From: JAZFSZ01 sp036446455
GTDB taxonomy: Bacteria > Pseudomonadota > Gammaproteobacteria > Acidiferrobacterales > JAJDNE01
Direction: 5' to 3'
DNA length: 59,968 bases
Assembly (NCBI GenBank): GCA_036446455.1
Contig: JAZFSZ010000093.1
Span: 1-59,968 of the forward strand
The notes beneath the pieces are model-generated. The model had not been told where the DNA came from and ran no database searches. It saw only the letters and a list, made by a program, of their open reading frames with translations. The translations under genes were made by a program, and so were the position numbers. Positions 35,240 through 44,764 of the stretch are shown piece by piece; the first letter of the stretch is position 1, and each line of letters starts with the position of its first letter.

Positions 35240-35623
35240 ATGAGGATATTGCACACCATGATCAGGGTGGGTGAGCTGGACCGTTCTATTGAATTTTATT
35301 CTGACGTGCTGGGCATGCAGTTGTTGCGAAAGAAAGATTACCCGGACGGAAAATTTACACTGGCTTTTATAGGTTACGGGCCGGAGTCAGAAGGGGCGGT
35401 CATCGAACTTACCCATAACTGGGAGACCAAAGAATACAGACTTGGAAACGGATTTGGCCACATCGCCATTCAGGTTGATGATGCCTATGCCGCATGCGAG
35501 GCAATAAAAAAGCGTGGCGGTAATGTAGTCCGCGAGGCGGGGCCAATGAAACATGGATCTACCGTCATCGCCTTCATTGAAGATCCAGACGGCTATAAAA
35601 TAGAACTTATCCAGCGGAAATAG
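35240..35623 (+). CDS. gloA: Lactoylglutathione lyase (glyoxalase I)
   Basis: The 127-residue product converts the methylglyoxal-glutathione hemithioacetal to S-lactoylglutathione. The four metal ligands expected of the bacterial nickel-type enzyme are visible: His in RILHTMIRV, Glu in VIELTHNW, His in GFGHIAIQV and Glu in YKIELIQRK. Length equals that of typical GloA. It follows the sensor gene by 67 bases and has its own start with GGAG upstream. Confidence 0.94.
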   Translation: MRILHTMIRVGELDRSIEFYSDVLGMQLLRKKDYPDGKFTLAFIGYGPESEGAVIELTHNWETKEYRLGNGFGHIAIQVDDAYAACEAIKKRGGNVVREAGPMKHGSTVIAFIEDPDGYKIELIQRK

Positions 35624-36461
35624 TTTGGGGCGCCGGCAGCGGTATTTGCTGCTATTTTGCCGCAATCGGTCCTGGCAGCCCGATGGATTTGTTTGCGTGC
35701 TGAAGGCTTGGTAGGAGCCCTCTACCAACGAGGCACAAATCCAGAGGGCGATTTTTTACCTTTGATTAGAAAATGGTTTTGCTCCGCCTGCACTTCAGAA
35801 TTCCTACGGGCTTCACCAAGCACGACGTGCAGGATGCACTAGTGCCGTGAAGTGCATGGACGCACGAGAGCGGCCTTCTTCACTGTGCTCAGGTCGCATC
35901 AAGTGCTTCCTTCGCTGTCGCTCGGGTCGCGTCGGGCTTTAACAGCTATTAATCGGGGCTTGCTACCCCAGGCGCATGATGTACAGGAATAAAAATGTCG
36001 CGGGTGCATGGACGCACAAGAACCACCTTTGTCACTTCGTTCGGGGAGCGCCGCAGGGATGCTATGGAGCGGCTGTAGAGCAGCCGTTCTCACACGCCCA
36101 TGGGCATCGCGGCATTTATGCCCGCTTTTCGGGTGCTTGGGCTTCCGCCCATCGCGCAGGGAACAGTTGCCGAGGAAGCCGATAGCGACCCCACGCGAGG
36201 ATAAACATTAATGAACCTGTAGCAAGTAGGGTTAATCGGCGATTGACCCTCGTGGATGTGTGTTCCCTCTTAACACTTCACGCCGATCATCGGCAGCTTA
36301 TGTGAATATTTCTCCGGTTGTGTAAATGCTGAGGTAAAGGTTGACAGTGGTTCCGCAAGGCGTAAGCTTATTTACGTTGGCGTGTTATGAGTTGCCTTGC
36401 GTTGCCGTAGTGTTGTTCCATTAATAGTGTTTATCACATTGGAAAAAAATGGAGGAACTTT
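35624..36461. repeat. Repeat-rich spacer upstream of the CO dehydrogenase operon
   Basis: About 840 bases without a credible gene; short frames here have repetitive, low-quality translations. A paired-hairpin element occurs at 35827-35865 (GTGCAGGATGCAC then GTGCATGGACGCAC). A second, diverged copy is at about 35978-36017 (GTGCATGGACGCAC at 36004-36017). Tracts such as CTTCCTTCGCTGTCGCTCGGG also look repeat-derived. From about 36240 the sequence becomes ordinary leader DNA, with TTGACA at 36341-36346 as a possible -35 but no good -10. The coxM Shine-Dalgarno sequence is GGAGG at 36451-36455. Confidence 0.6.
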
Positions 36462-37331
36462 ATGATACCAGGTACCTTCGAATATCATGCACCGACCAGT
36501 TTGGCTGATGCCGTGTCGTTGCTTGCGCAATACGGTGAAGATGCGAAAATTCTAGCAGGCGGGCATAGTATTTTGCCCATGATGAAACTCCGTTTTGCAG
36601 AGCCTGCGCATCTAATAGATATTAACGGTATTAATGAGTTACGCGGTGTGCGCGAGGAGGGCGGCCAGATTTACATCGGTGCCATGACCACCGAAACCCA
36701 ACTAATTGCATCGCAGTTATTGTGGGATAAATGCCCGCTGATTCCTGAAGCGGCAAAACAGATTGCCGATCCACAAGTAAGAAACAAGGGCACCATTGGT
36801 GGCGATATTGTCCATGGTGATCCCGGTAATGATCATCCTGCCATCATGATGGCCGTCGGTGCCTCGTTTGTGCTAGCCGGTGCCAAGGGTGAGCGCACTG
36901 TCGCTGCCGATGGCTTCTTCCTCGGTACCTATAGCACCCAGCTCGATGAAGGCGAAATCCTGACAGAGATCCAGGTGCCTGTTCCCCCCGCTGGTAGCGG
37001 TTACAGTTTTAGCAAACTGAAACGCAAAACCGGTGACTTCGCTACCGCAGCAGCAGCTGTTCAATTGCAAATGAGCGGCGATACCTGCAGCCAGATCAAT
37101 ATCACCATGATCAATGTTGGCCCAATGGCACTCAAGGCCAGTGATGCCGAGCAACATTTGACTGGCAAAGTGATCGACGAAACCTTAATCATCGAAGCCG
37201 CAGAAAAGGCGATGGCGATTTGTGATCCGGTCGAAGATCTGCGCGGTGACGTTGAATATAAAACCCACATGGCGGGTGAGATGGTGCGTCGCGCCATTCG
37301 TCAGGCCGTGTCTCGGGCGAAAGGGGAATAA
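36462..37331 (+). CDS. coxM: Aerobic CO dehydrogenase, FAD-binding medium subunit
   Basis: The 289-residue flavoprotein passes electrons from the iron-sulfur subunit to FAD and then to the quinone pool. The two FAD-binding motifs of CoxM are at their canonical places: AGGHS at residues 32-36 and TIGG near 111. It starts at ATG 36462 behind a strong GGAGG. It is the first gene of the cox operon, and the canonical M-S-L order of CO dehydrogenases follows. Related medium subunits occur in xanthine dehydrogenases; the form I CoxL next door decides the assignment. Confidence 0.92.
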   Translation: MIPGTFEYHAPTSLADAVSLLAQYGEDAKILAGGHSILPMMKLRFAEPAHLIDINGINELRGVREEGGQIYIGAMTTETQLIASQLLWDKCPLIPEAAKQIADPQVRNKGTIGGDIVHGDPGNDHPAIMMAVGASFVLAGAKGERTVAADGFFLGTYSTQLDEGEILTEIQVPVPPAGSGYSFSKLKRKTGDFATAAAAVQLQMSGDTCSQINITMINVGPMALKASDAEQHLTGKVIDETLIIEAAEKAMAICDPVEDLRGDVEYKTHMAGEMVRRAIRQAVSRAKGE

Positions 37332-37334
37332 AAG

Positions 37335-37811
37335 ATGGCGAAGACACATATTCAATTCAAGCTGAATGGCCAGGAAGTCGAGGCGCTGGTAGAACCACGT
37401 GAGTTGCTGATACACGTGATCCGTGAACAACTTGGGCAGACCGGTAGTCACATTGGTTGCGAAACCAGCCACTGTGGTGCCTGTACCGTTGACCTGAACG
37501 GCGAGTCGATCAAGTCATGTACTGTGCTGGCCGTACAGGCCAATGGCTGTGAAGTGATGACCATTGAAGGGCTGGCCCTGAATGGTGAACTGCACCCTAT
37601 TCAAGAGGCCTTTATGCAGGAACATGGTCTGCAATGCGGTTTCTGTACTCCGGGCATGATAATACGGGCTTATCGCTTCTTGCAGGAAAACCCTAACCCG
37701 ACTGAAGAAGAGATTCGTTACGGCATGTCGGGCAACCTGTGTCGTTGCACTGGTTACCAAAATATCATCAAGGCAGTTCAAGTGGCTGCCCAGAAAATGC
37801 AATCAGAATAA
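37335..37811 (+). CDS. coxS: Aerobic CO dehydrogenase, [2Fe-2S] small subunit
   Basis: The 158-residue subunit carries two [2Fe-2S] clusters that relay electrons from the Mo-Cu site to FAD. The N-terminal plant-ferredoxin cluster is in GCETSHCGACTVDLNG plus a later Cys. The C-terminal four-helix cluster is in CGFCTPGMI and LCRCTGYQNI. It lies three bases after coxM. An alternative large-subunit start at 37739 would overlap this gene and is rejected in favour of 37823. Confidence 0.94.
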   Translation: MAKTHIQFKLNGQEVEALVEPRELLIHVIREQLGQTGSHIGCETSHCGACTVDLNGESIKSCTVLAVQANGCEVMTIEGLALNGELHPIQEAFMQEHGLQCGFCTPGMIIRAYRFLQENPNPTEEEIRYGMSGNLCRCTGYQNIIKAVQVAAQKMQSE

Positions 37812-37822
37812 GGAAGCGTATC

Positions 37823-40219
37823 ATGTCTACAGACACACAAGAGCGCGAACAGGAATTGCAGGGCGTTGGTAGTTCGAGAAAGCGCAAGGAAGACCCGCGC
37901 TTTATTCAGGGCAAGGGTAACTTCGTCGATGACATCAAACTGCCTGGCATGTTGGTCGGCAAACTGGTGCGTAGTCCGTTTGCCCACGCCAAGATTATTT
38001 CGATCAATAAAGACGCTGCCCTGGCCTTGCCCGGAGTGGTTGCGGTGCTCACAGCCGATGATCTGAAGCCGCTCGAGCTGCACTGGATGCCAACCCTGGC
38101 AGGTGACGTACAGGCGGTACTGGCCGATAAAAAGGTCAGCTTCCAGTATCAGGAAGTGGCTATGGTCATTGCTGATAACCGCTACATTGCCGCTGATGCC
38201 TGTGACCTGGTGGAAGTGGAATACGAAGAACTGCCGGTGTTGGTTGACCCGCACAAGGCCATGGATGACGATGCGCCGATCATTCGTGAAGACCTGGTAG
38301 GCAAAGACGAAGCCGGTCAAGGGCCGCGCAAGCACAACAATCACATCTTTAGCTGGGATGCGGGCGATAAAGAGGCCACTGATCGTGCCTTTGAAGCGGC
38401 CGATGTGACGGTGAAGCAGGAGATGCTTAACCAACGTGTTCATCCCATTCCGTTGGAGACCTGTGGCTGTGTCGCTTCATTCGACAAGGTCAGGGGTGAC
38501 CTGACTGTTTACATTACCTCGCAAGCGCCGCACATTGTGCGGACCGTGCTTACCCTGTTGTCCGCTATTCCGGAAAGCAAAGTGCGGGTTATCTCGCCCG
38601 ATATTGGTGGTGGCTTTGGTAACAAGGTGGGTATCTACCCTGGCTATGTCTGTGCCATTGTCGGCTCTATTGTGCTGGGCCGTCCGGTGAAATGGATCGA
38701 GGACAGAATCGAAAACCTGTCCACCACCGCTTTTGCCCGTGACTATCATATGACAGGCGAGCTGGCGGCGGACAAGAAAGGTAAAATTAAAGCGATGCGC
38801 GTCAACGTGCTGGCCGATCACGGTGCCTTCAACTCACATGCGCAGCCGACCAAGTGGCCAGCTGGTTTGTTCAGCATTTGTACCGGGTCTTACGACATTC
38901 CTGTCGCCTACGCTAATGTTGTTGGTGTTTACACCAACAAGGCACCGGGTGGTGTGGCTTACCGTTGTTCCTTTCGCGTCGCCGAAGCGGTCTATGTCAT
39001 CGAGCGGATGATGGATGTGCTGGCAAAGAAACTGGACATGGACCCGGCCGAACTGCGGATGAAGAATTTCATCAAACCGGAACAGTTCCCCTACAGCTCT
39101 GCCCTGGGTTGGGAATACGACAGTGGTAATTATCCGACAGCCTTAAAGAAGGTGTTGGAGGCTGTGGATTATGATGGTTTGCGCAAGGAGCAGGCTGAGA
39201 AGAAAGCCCGTGGCGAGATTATGGGTATTGGTATTTGTACTTTTACCGAGATCGTCGGCGCCGGTCCGAGCAAGGCCTGTGACATCCTTGGTGTCGGTAT
39301 GTTCGACAGTGCCGAGATTCGTGTCCACCCTACCGGCAGTGCCATCGGCCGCATGGGAACGATGAGCCAGGGCCAGGGTCACGAAACCACTTATGCCCAG
39401 ATCATTGCCACTGAACTGGGGATTTCGTCGGAAGATATTCGGATCGAGGAGGGTGATACCAGCACAGTTCCGTATGGTCTTGGCACCTATGGTTCACGCA
39501 GCACGCCAGTGGGTGGTGCAGCAACGGTGATGGCAGCTCGCAAGATTCGCGAAAAGGCGCGCAAGATTGCAGCCCATCTGCTAGAGGTCAGTGAAAATGA
39601 TCTTGAGTGGGAGGTGGATCGTTTCAAGGTGGTTGGTTCGCCTGATCAGGTCAAGACCATGAAAGAGATTGCCTGGGCCGCCTATAACAATGTGCCTGAA
39701 GGCATGGAGATGGGTCTGGAGGCGGTGGATTATTATGATCCACCCAACTTTACCTATCCCTTCGGCGCCTATGTCTGTGTTGTCGATATCGACAACTATA
39801 CTGGCGAAACCACGATCAGACGTTTCTATGCTCTGGATGATTGTGGCACCCGCATTAATCCAATGATCATCGAGGGGCAGATCCACGGCGGTTTGAATGA
39901 AGGTTTTGCTGTCGCTATGGCGCAAGAGATGCCGTTTGATGAGGCGGGTAATTTGCTTGCCAATACGTTCATGGATTACTACTGGCCAACCATGGTGGAG
40001 ACACCGAAATGGGAGCTGGACTACACCGTTACCCCGTCACCGCATCATCCGATGGGAGCCAAGGGTGTGGCTGAGTCAGCTCATGTGGGCAGTATTCCAT
40101 GCTTCTCGAATGCGATAAATGACGCACTCGGGCAGTTTGGCGCCAGCCATGTGAATATGCCGCACAATTCTTATCACGTGTGGCAGACCCTGAAAGAACT
40201 AGGCCTTAACAAGGTCTAG
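37823..40219 (+). CDS. coxL: Aerobic CO dehydrogenase, form I Mo-Cu large subunit
   Basis: The 798-residue catalytic subunit oxidises CO with water to CO2 at a CuSMoO2 centre bound to molybdopterin cytosine dinucleotide. The form I signature AYRCSFR is present, with the copper-ligating Cys at residue 382 (388 in Oligotropha). The active-site Glu is in GVAESAHVG at residue 751. Form II or xanthine-dehydrogenase-like proteins have AYRGAGR or other motifs instead, so this is a true CO dehydrogenase by signature. The start at ATG 37823 has AAGGAAG upstream. Confidence 0.95.
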   Translation: MSTDTQEREQELQGVGSSRKRKEDPRFIQGKGNFVDDIKLPGMLVGKLVRSPFAHAKIISINKDAALALPGVVAVLTADDLKPLELHWMPTLAGDVQAVLADKKVSFQYQEVAMVIADNRYIAADACDLVEVEYEELPVLVDPHKAMDDDAPIIREDLVGKDEAGQGPRKHNNHIFSWDAGDKEATDRAFEAADVTVKQEMLNQRVHPIPLETCGCVASFDKVRGDLTVYITSQAPHIVRTVLTLLSAIPESKVRVISPDIGGGFGNKVGIYPGYVCAIVGSIVLGRPVKWIEDRIENLSTTAFARDYHMTGELAADKKGKIKAMRVNVLADHGAFNSHAQPTKWPAGLFSICTGSYDIPVAYANVVGVYTNKAPGGVAYRCSFRVAEAVYVIERMMDVLAKKLDMDPAELRMKNFIKPEQFPYSSALGWEYDSGNYPTALKKVLEAVDYDGLRKEQAEKKARGEIMGIGICTFTEIVGAGPSKACDILGVGMFDSAEIRVHPTGSAIGRMGTMSQGQGHETTYAQIIATELGISSEDIRIEEGDTSTVPYGLGTYGSRSTPVGGAATVMAARKIREKARKIAAHLLEVSENDLEWEVDRFKVVGSPDQVKTMKEIAWAAYNNVPEGMEMGLEAVDYYDPPNFTYPFGAYVCVVDIDNYTGETTIRRFYALDDCGTRINPMIIEGQIHGGLNEGFAVAMAQEMPFDEAGNLLANTFMDYYWPTMVETPKWELDYTVTPSPHHPMGAKGVAESAHVGSIPCFSNAINDALGQFGASHVNMPHNSYHVWQTLKELGLNKV

Positions 40220-40343
40220 CCTCGAAAGAGATAGCACCTGGAGTAAAGTGATTTCAGGTGCATCGGGCAGGGCGAACTTGCAGTCACCAACACTGCAAGT
40301 GCTCACATCTGTTTGACGTTGATATCTCCAAGAGTAAGACGCC

Positions 40344-40928
40344 ATGAAAGTGGAAATAGATAAAGTTTTTGCAATGGATGCACCTTCCAGTAACGCCTGG
40401 AAGTTTCTGCAGGACATTCATAATGTGGCTAGCTGTATGCCGGGTGCCAGGATTACCGAGCAAGTGGATGACGCGAATTACAAGGGCGCTGTCAAGGTCA
40501 AGGTTGGCCCGGCGACCATGGCCTTCAAGGGCACTATTTCGGTGTTGGGCGTCGATGCCAACAAGCGCGAACTGAAGATGCGCGGCAAAGGTACGGATGT
40601 TAAAGGTACCTCGTCTGCCACCATGGATCTGACCGCCAGCGTACGTGAAACCGGAGACGGTAAATGCGAAGTGATCGGCGTTGCCGAAGTAACTGTCACC
40701 GGCAAGATAGCCAGTCTCGGTGGTCGCATGATGCAGCAGGTGTCGGATCAGATTCTGAACCAATTTGGTGCCAATCTTGTGAATAACGTCGTCGCCATGG
40801 GTGAGGGTGCTGCTGCTGAGGAGGCTGCGACGAAAGTGGCAGACCAGCCGAAGGAACTTAACGGCCTGGCCTTTGCCTGGGGTTTGTTTATCGCGTTTCT
40901 CAAGAACCTGTTTAGGGGCAAGTCATAG
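40344..40928 (+). CDS. coxG: CoxG, SRPBCC-fold CO dehydrogenase membrane partner
   Basis: The 194-residue protein is a START/SRPBCC-type lipid-pocket fold (residues about 1-150), followed by a linker and a C-terminal hydrophobic or amphipathic anchor (LAFAWGLFIAFLKNLF). CoxG recruits CO dehydrogenase to the cytoplasmic membrane, and reports on mycobacterial CoxG describe it carrying quinone to the enzyme. It sits between coxL and coxD, 124 bases after coxL. Confidence 0.88.
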   Translation: MKVEIDKVFAMDAPSSNAWKFLQDIHNVASCMPGARITEQVDDANYKGAVKVKVGPATMAFKGTISVLGVDANKRELKMRGKGTDVKGTSSATMDLTASVRETGDGKCEVIGVAEVTVTGKIASLGGRMMQQVSDQILNQFGANLVNNVVAMGEGAAAEEAATKVADQPKELNGLAFAWGLFIAFLKNLFRGKS

Positions 40929-41035
40929 ACTGGCATTGTATGAGCGACTGGCTGAGACAAGGAACAAATCCTGGCTGCCATAGTCCAATTGATAATTATC
41001 CCTTGTGTATGGCCGCATAGGCCAATGATTGCAGC

Positions 41036-41914
41036 ATGACAGACATCTCACAGTTTCAAACCCGCCTGGCCGAGGCCGGTTATGTGACCGAGAACAATCT
41101 CGCCGCTACCCTGTTATTGCAGACCAGATTACAACGCCCATTGTTGCTTGAGGGGGATGCCGGTGTCGGCAAGACCGAGATCGCCAAGACCCTGGCCAAA
41201 GTATTTAATTGTCCACTGATCCGGCTGCAGTGTTATGAAGGTCTGGATATAAATTCAGCCGTGTATGAATGGAACTATCAGCATCAATTGTTGACTATCA
41301 AGATGCAGGAAACAGAGGGCGGTTCGCAGGCCAGTAAAGAGCAGCATATCTTTAGTGAGAAATATCTGCTCAAGCGGCCTTTGCTTCAGGCCATTACCAT
41401 GGACAAGCCGCCGGTATTGTTGGTAGATGAAATTGACAGGGCCGACGAAGAGTTCGAGGCCTACCTTCTTGAAGTGTTGTCTGATTTTCAGATCAGTATT
41501 CCCGAATTGGGCACAATCAAGGCGAGCTCCAAGCCCTATGTGGTTTTGACGTCCAACGGCACTCGCGAGTTGAGTGATGCCTTGCGTCGTCGTTGCCTCT
41601 ATCACTATGTCGATTATCCAAGTTTCGATAAAGAACTGCGCATCGTTCATATACATTTGCCCGAGATCAGCCAACGCCTGGCAGGTCAGGTAGTGGAATA
41701 CGTGCAGGCGCTGCGCAAAATGGAGCTGCGCAAGATCCCTGGTATTGCCGAGACTCTGGATTGGGCGGCAGCGCTGTTGAAAATGAATATCTTGTCACTG
41801 GATAAAGATCCAGAGCTGATCATGAACACCCTGGTCTGCCTGTTAAAGACCAGGGAAGATCATGATGCGATTACCAAAGATGTTTCCGATCGTTTAATCG
41901 CAAGGGCGGGGTAA
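41036..41914 (+). CDS. coxD: CoxD, MoxR-type AAA+ ATPase for active-site maturation
   Basis: The 292-residue ATPase has Walker A GDAGVGKTEIAK, Walker B VLLVDEIDRAD, a sensor-1 Asn in VLTSNGTRELSD and the arginine-finger region ALRRRCLY. CoxD of Oligotropha is required for assembly of the sulfur and copper parts of the Mo-Cu centre. It works with a VWA protein, here the next gene, two bases downstream. Confidence 0.92.
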   Translation: MTDISQFQTRLAEAGYVTENNLAATLLLQTRLQRPLLLEGDAGVGKTEIAKTLAKVFNCPLIRLQCYEGLDINSAVYEWNYQHQLLTIKMQETEGGSQASKEQHIFSEKYLLKRPLLQAITMDKPPVLLVDEIDRADEEFEAYLLEVLSDFQISIPELGTIKASSKPYVVLTSNGTRELSDALRRRCLYHYVDYPSFDKELRIVHIHLPEISQRLAGQVVEYVQALRKMELRKIPGIAETLDWAAALLKMNILSLDKDPELIMNTLVCLLKTREDHDAITKDVSDRLIARAG

Positions 41915-41916
41915 CG

Positions 41917-43095
41917 ATGAGTGCGAGCCAGCAAAAAGAGTTTGCAGAGCTGACGGAGTCACTGCTCGGGCATCTGGTTGGTTTTCTGCGTTTCATGCGC
42001 GGCAATGGCTATCACCTCGGCATCCAGGAAGAGCTGGATGTAATGAAGATGGCAGAGTTCAGTGGCCTGCTGGAACCACAGCGGATGCGGTGGGGTTTAC
42101 GTGCCCTGCTATGTTCCAGCAGCGATGATTGGCAGCGTTTTAACAAGCTGTTTGATTCCTACTGGAATCCGGACACTCGAACTCGAGAACAGCGTCACAA
42201 TTATTCAAACAAAATGGATAGCAGGAATGGCCCGGGTGGCCAGCACGGTGGTGGCAGCCAGGTGGCTGAGGCCGACAATGCTGAGCAGGGCGATGCCAGC
42301 GATGCCGGTGACGGTGGCAGCAAAGGCGGTGCCAGCGCCCAGGAAGCCCTGGCCCGCAAAGACTTTCGCCTGCTGGCGGATGCGTCACAGATGCGTGAGA
42401 TGGAGTTCCTGGTGGAACGTCTGGCGAAACGGATGCGCCGTCGTCTGATGCGCAGATACCGGCTGCAACAGCATGGTCATCGTATCCATTTTCGCCGCAC
42501 CATTCGCAACAGTCTGCGTTATGGTGGCACGCCCCTGGACCTGGCCTTTAGACAACGCAACAAACAGTTACCGCGTCTGATCCTGTTACTCGATGTCAGC
42601 CGCTCCATGAGCCTGTACAGTTTTCTGTTTTTGCGTTTTGCCCGCGGCATCGTAGAGGCGTTTAAAGATGCCGATGTCTTTGTCTATCACACCCGGCTAG
42701 TGCATGTCACAGATGCCCTGCGAGAACGTGACATGATCAAGGTCAAAGAGAAGCTAGTGTTGATGTCGGCCGGTTGGTCCGGTGGTACCCGCATCGGCGA
42801 ATGTTTGCAGCTGTTTAATCTCGACTATGGTCGCCGTATTGTTAATTCACGCTCAGTGGTAATAATCGTCAGTGATGGTTATGACACCGGTGAGCCGCAA
42901 CTACTGGCGCAACAGCTGCAACAGTTGAAGCAACGGACCCGAAAAATCGTCTGGCTGAATCCGTTGCTGGGACGTGATGGTTATGAACCGATTGCTGGTG
43001 GAATGCGGGCGGCGATGCCGTTTCTCGATCTGTTTGCCCCGGCCCATAATTTGGAGAGCCTGTTGAAACTGGAATCTGATTTGATAAAGCTCTAG
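41917..43095 (+). CDS. coxE: CoxE, VWA-domain partner of CoxD
   Basis: The 392-residue protein has an N-terminal helical region, a Gly/Ser/Asp-rich linker (about 100-145) and a C-terminal von Willebrand factor A domain. The MIDAS motif is intact (LLLDVSRSMSLYS, DxSxS). CoxE-type proteins pair with MoxR-type CoxD as a metal-insertion or remodelling chaperone. It is in the conserved D-E-F order and almost abuts coxD. Confidence 0.92.
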   Translation: MSASQQKEFAELTESLLGHLVGFLRFMRGNGYHLGIQEELDVMKMAEFSGLLEPQRMRWGLRALLCSSSDDWQRFNKLFDSYWNPDTRTREQRHNYSNKMDSRNGPGGQHGGGSQVAEADNAEQGDASDAGDGGSKGGASAQEALARKDFRLLADASQMREMEFLVERLAKRMRRRLMRRYRLQQHGHRIHFRRTIRNSLRYGGTPLDLAFRQRNKQLPRLILLLDVSRSMSLYSFLFLRFARGIVEAFKDADVFVYHTRLVHVTDALRERDMIKVKEKLVLMSAGWSGGTRIGECLQLFNLDYGRRIVNSRSVVIIVSDGYDTGEPQLLAQQLQQLKQRTRKIVWLNPLLGRDGYEPIAGGMRAAMPFLDLFAPAHNLESLLKLESDLIKL

Positions 43096-43107
43096 GGACT
43101 CGAAACG

Positions 43108-44124
43108 ATGAGACTGGAAAGTGATGCAATATTGGATAAAGCTGCCCGCCTCAAGGCCGAGGGTAAACCCTTTGCCCTGGTGACCGTGGTGCGGGTTGTT
43201 TCGCCCACCTCGGCCAAGCCGGGAGCCAAGGCAGTGGTCGAACCGGATGGCGTGATCCAGGGTTGGATCGGTGGTGGCTGCGCCCAGCCGGCGGTGATCA
43301 AGACAGCGAAAAAGGTTTTGCAGGAAGGTCTGGCGCGTTTGATTCGCATCAGTCCGACCAGGGATGGATATGTGGAGGAGGGAATCACTGATTTTGGAAT
43401 GACCTGTCATAGTGGAGGTACCTTGGATATTTTTATCGACCCCGTTATCCCGCGTCCCGTTTTGTTGGTAATCGGCGCTTCACCGGCGGCTCAGGCTCTG
43501 GTGGGGCTGGCCCAGCGCGTTGGTTTCTCTGTCACCGCTGCATTTACCGGAGCGGATGCCGAGATGTTTCCTGACGCAGATAGAATCATCGACGGTTTTG
43601 ATGTGGCTGATGTCTCGCCCAGTTTTGTTGTGGTTGCGACACAGGGTAAGCGCGATGAGCAAGGCCTGGAAGCGGCAATCAGTATTGGTGCAGTCTATAT
43701 TGCTTTTATTGCCAGTGAACGCAAGGCGACAAAGTTGAAAACCTATTTAAAAGAGAATGGGTGTGATGCTGATCGAGTCGACGCCATCATTTCACCTGCG
43801 GGTGTCGAGATAGAGGCGGTGACGCCGGAAGAGATTGCCCTGTCGGTGCTGGCCGGAGTAGTGAAGGCGCGTCGTGAGGGTGTGGCTGTGCCACAGCCTG
43901 CAGTAGCAAGTAGTGAAATTGGTTCCAGCTACAGTGATTCGACAAAGGCAGAAGTAAAACCTGAACCAAAACCAGCCACCGCAATCGATCCCATTTGCGG
44001 AATGTCGGTAGAAACGAAAGACGCCGAGTATCAAAGCGAATACAAGGGAAAAACCTATTATTTTTGCTGTGGCGGGTGTGAGCACCGCTTTGAAAATGAG
44101 CCGGAAAAATACTTGAGAGCATGA
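43108..44124 (+). CDS. coxF: CoxF: XdhC-family maturation factor with C-terminal YHS metal-binding domain
   Basis: Residues 1-255 are an XdhC/CoxF fold: N-terminal domain with GWIGGGCAQPAV and a C-terminal Rossmann-like domain (VLLVIGASPAAQALVGL). A Pro/Glu/Lys linker (about 260-290) leads to a YHS domain (about 291-338). This has DPICGMSV, YYFCCGGCEHRF and the closing NEPEKYL. XdhC proteins bind and protect molybdenum cofactor during sulfuration. YHS domains occur in copper-transporting ATPases and other metal proteins. A role in bringing copper to the Mo-Cu site is inferred. It overlaps the next gene by four bases (ATGA). Confidence 0.9.
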   Translation: MRLESDAILDKAARLKAEGKPFALVTVVRVVSPTSAKPGAKAVVEPDGVIQGWIGGGCAQPAVIKTAKKVLQEGLARLIRISPTRDGYVEEGITDFGMTCHSGGTLDIFIDPVIPRPVLLVIGASPAAQALVGLAQRVGFSVTAAFTGADAEMFPDADRIIDGFDVADVSPSFVVVATQGKRDEQGLEAAISIGAVYIAFIASERKATKLKTYLKENGCDADRVDAIISPAGVEIEAVTPEEIALSVLAGVVKARREGVAVPQPAVASSEIGSSYSDSTKAEVKPEPKPATAIDPICGMSVETKDAEYQSEYKGKTYYFCCGGCEHRFENEPEKYLRA

Positions 44125-44747
44125 CAACAGTATCAGCAGTGTTATTGGCGGCAGGCGTATCGCGCCGCATGGGTGAGGTCAACAAGCTTGAATTGCTGGT
44201 TGATGGCGTTCCCTTGCTGCGCCGTGCGGCAGAAACCCTGCTTGCCTCAAGGTTGCAAGAGATCGTTGTCGTGTTGGGCCATCAGGCAGAAAAGGCTGGC
44301 TCTATGCTGGAGGGTTTGCCGCTTCATACTATATATAACGAAGCCTATCGTGATGGTCAGATGACTTCGGTTTATCAGGGGTTGTCGTCTCTGTCGCAAA
44401 CTTGCGATGGGGTAATGATCTGTCTGGCAGACCAGCCCTTGTTGCAAACAGATGATGTAAACGTTTTGATCGAGGCATTTGGCAAGTGCAATCACGGGCG
44501 TGGTCATGGTTCTATACTGGTGCCTACTTTCCAGGGCAAGCGCGGTAATCCCATCGTCCTCGACTATCAGCACCGACTGGAGATTTTGAACGGTGAGCGT
44601 AATCTCGGTTGTAAAAAACTAATCGATAAAAATCCCGGGCAGGTCAGCAGTTTTGAAATGAGCAATAACCATGTGGTGGTTGATCTCGATACACCGGAAC
44701 AATACGCGGCCTTAACGGCAGGACAGAGTGAGACTATGACCTCATAA
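44121..44747 (+). CDS. mocA: MocA-type molybdenum cofactor cytidylyltransferase
   Basis: The 208-residue nucleotidyltransferase starts VSAVLLAAGVSRRMG, the GxG nucleotide loop of MobA/MocA enzymes. The segments CLADQPLL (metal-binding Asp) and GKRGNPIVL are family features. It makes molybdopterin cytosine dinucleotide, the cofactor form that CO dehydrogenase uses. Cofactor specificity (CTP rather than GTP) is inferred from context and the MocA-like motifs. It is coupled to coxF by a four-base overlap. Confidence 0.88.
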   Translation: MTTVSAVLLAAGVSRRMGEVNKLELLVDGVPLLRRAAETLLASRLQEIVVVLGHQAEKAGSMLEGLPLHTIYNEAYRDGQMTSVYQGLSSLSQTCDGVMICLADQPLLQTDDVNVLIEAFGKCNHGRGHGSILVPTFQGKRGNPIVLDYQHRLEILNGERNLGCKKLIDKNPGQVSSFEMSNNHVVVDLDTPEQYAALTAGQSETMTS

Positions 44748-44764
44748 AATAGCGGCATATTGCG

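Noticed and set aside
35657..36211. Several short frames in the gloA-coxM spacer
   Set aside because: All are translations of repeat-derived DNA and lack ribosome-binding sites.
35624..36461. Insertion sequence remnant or attachment site
   Set aside because: No transposase or integrase fragment and no flanking direct repeats could be seen.
37778..38443. 221-codon minus-strand frame opposite coxS/coxL
   Set aside because: Antisense shadow of a conserved coding region with no Shine-Dalgarno sequence and no domain.
37823..40219. Large subunit as xanthine dehydrogenase or form II CoxL
   Set aside because: The active-site loop reads AYRCSFR with Cys, the form I CO dehydrogenase signature.
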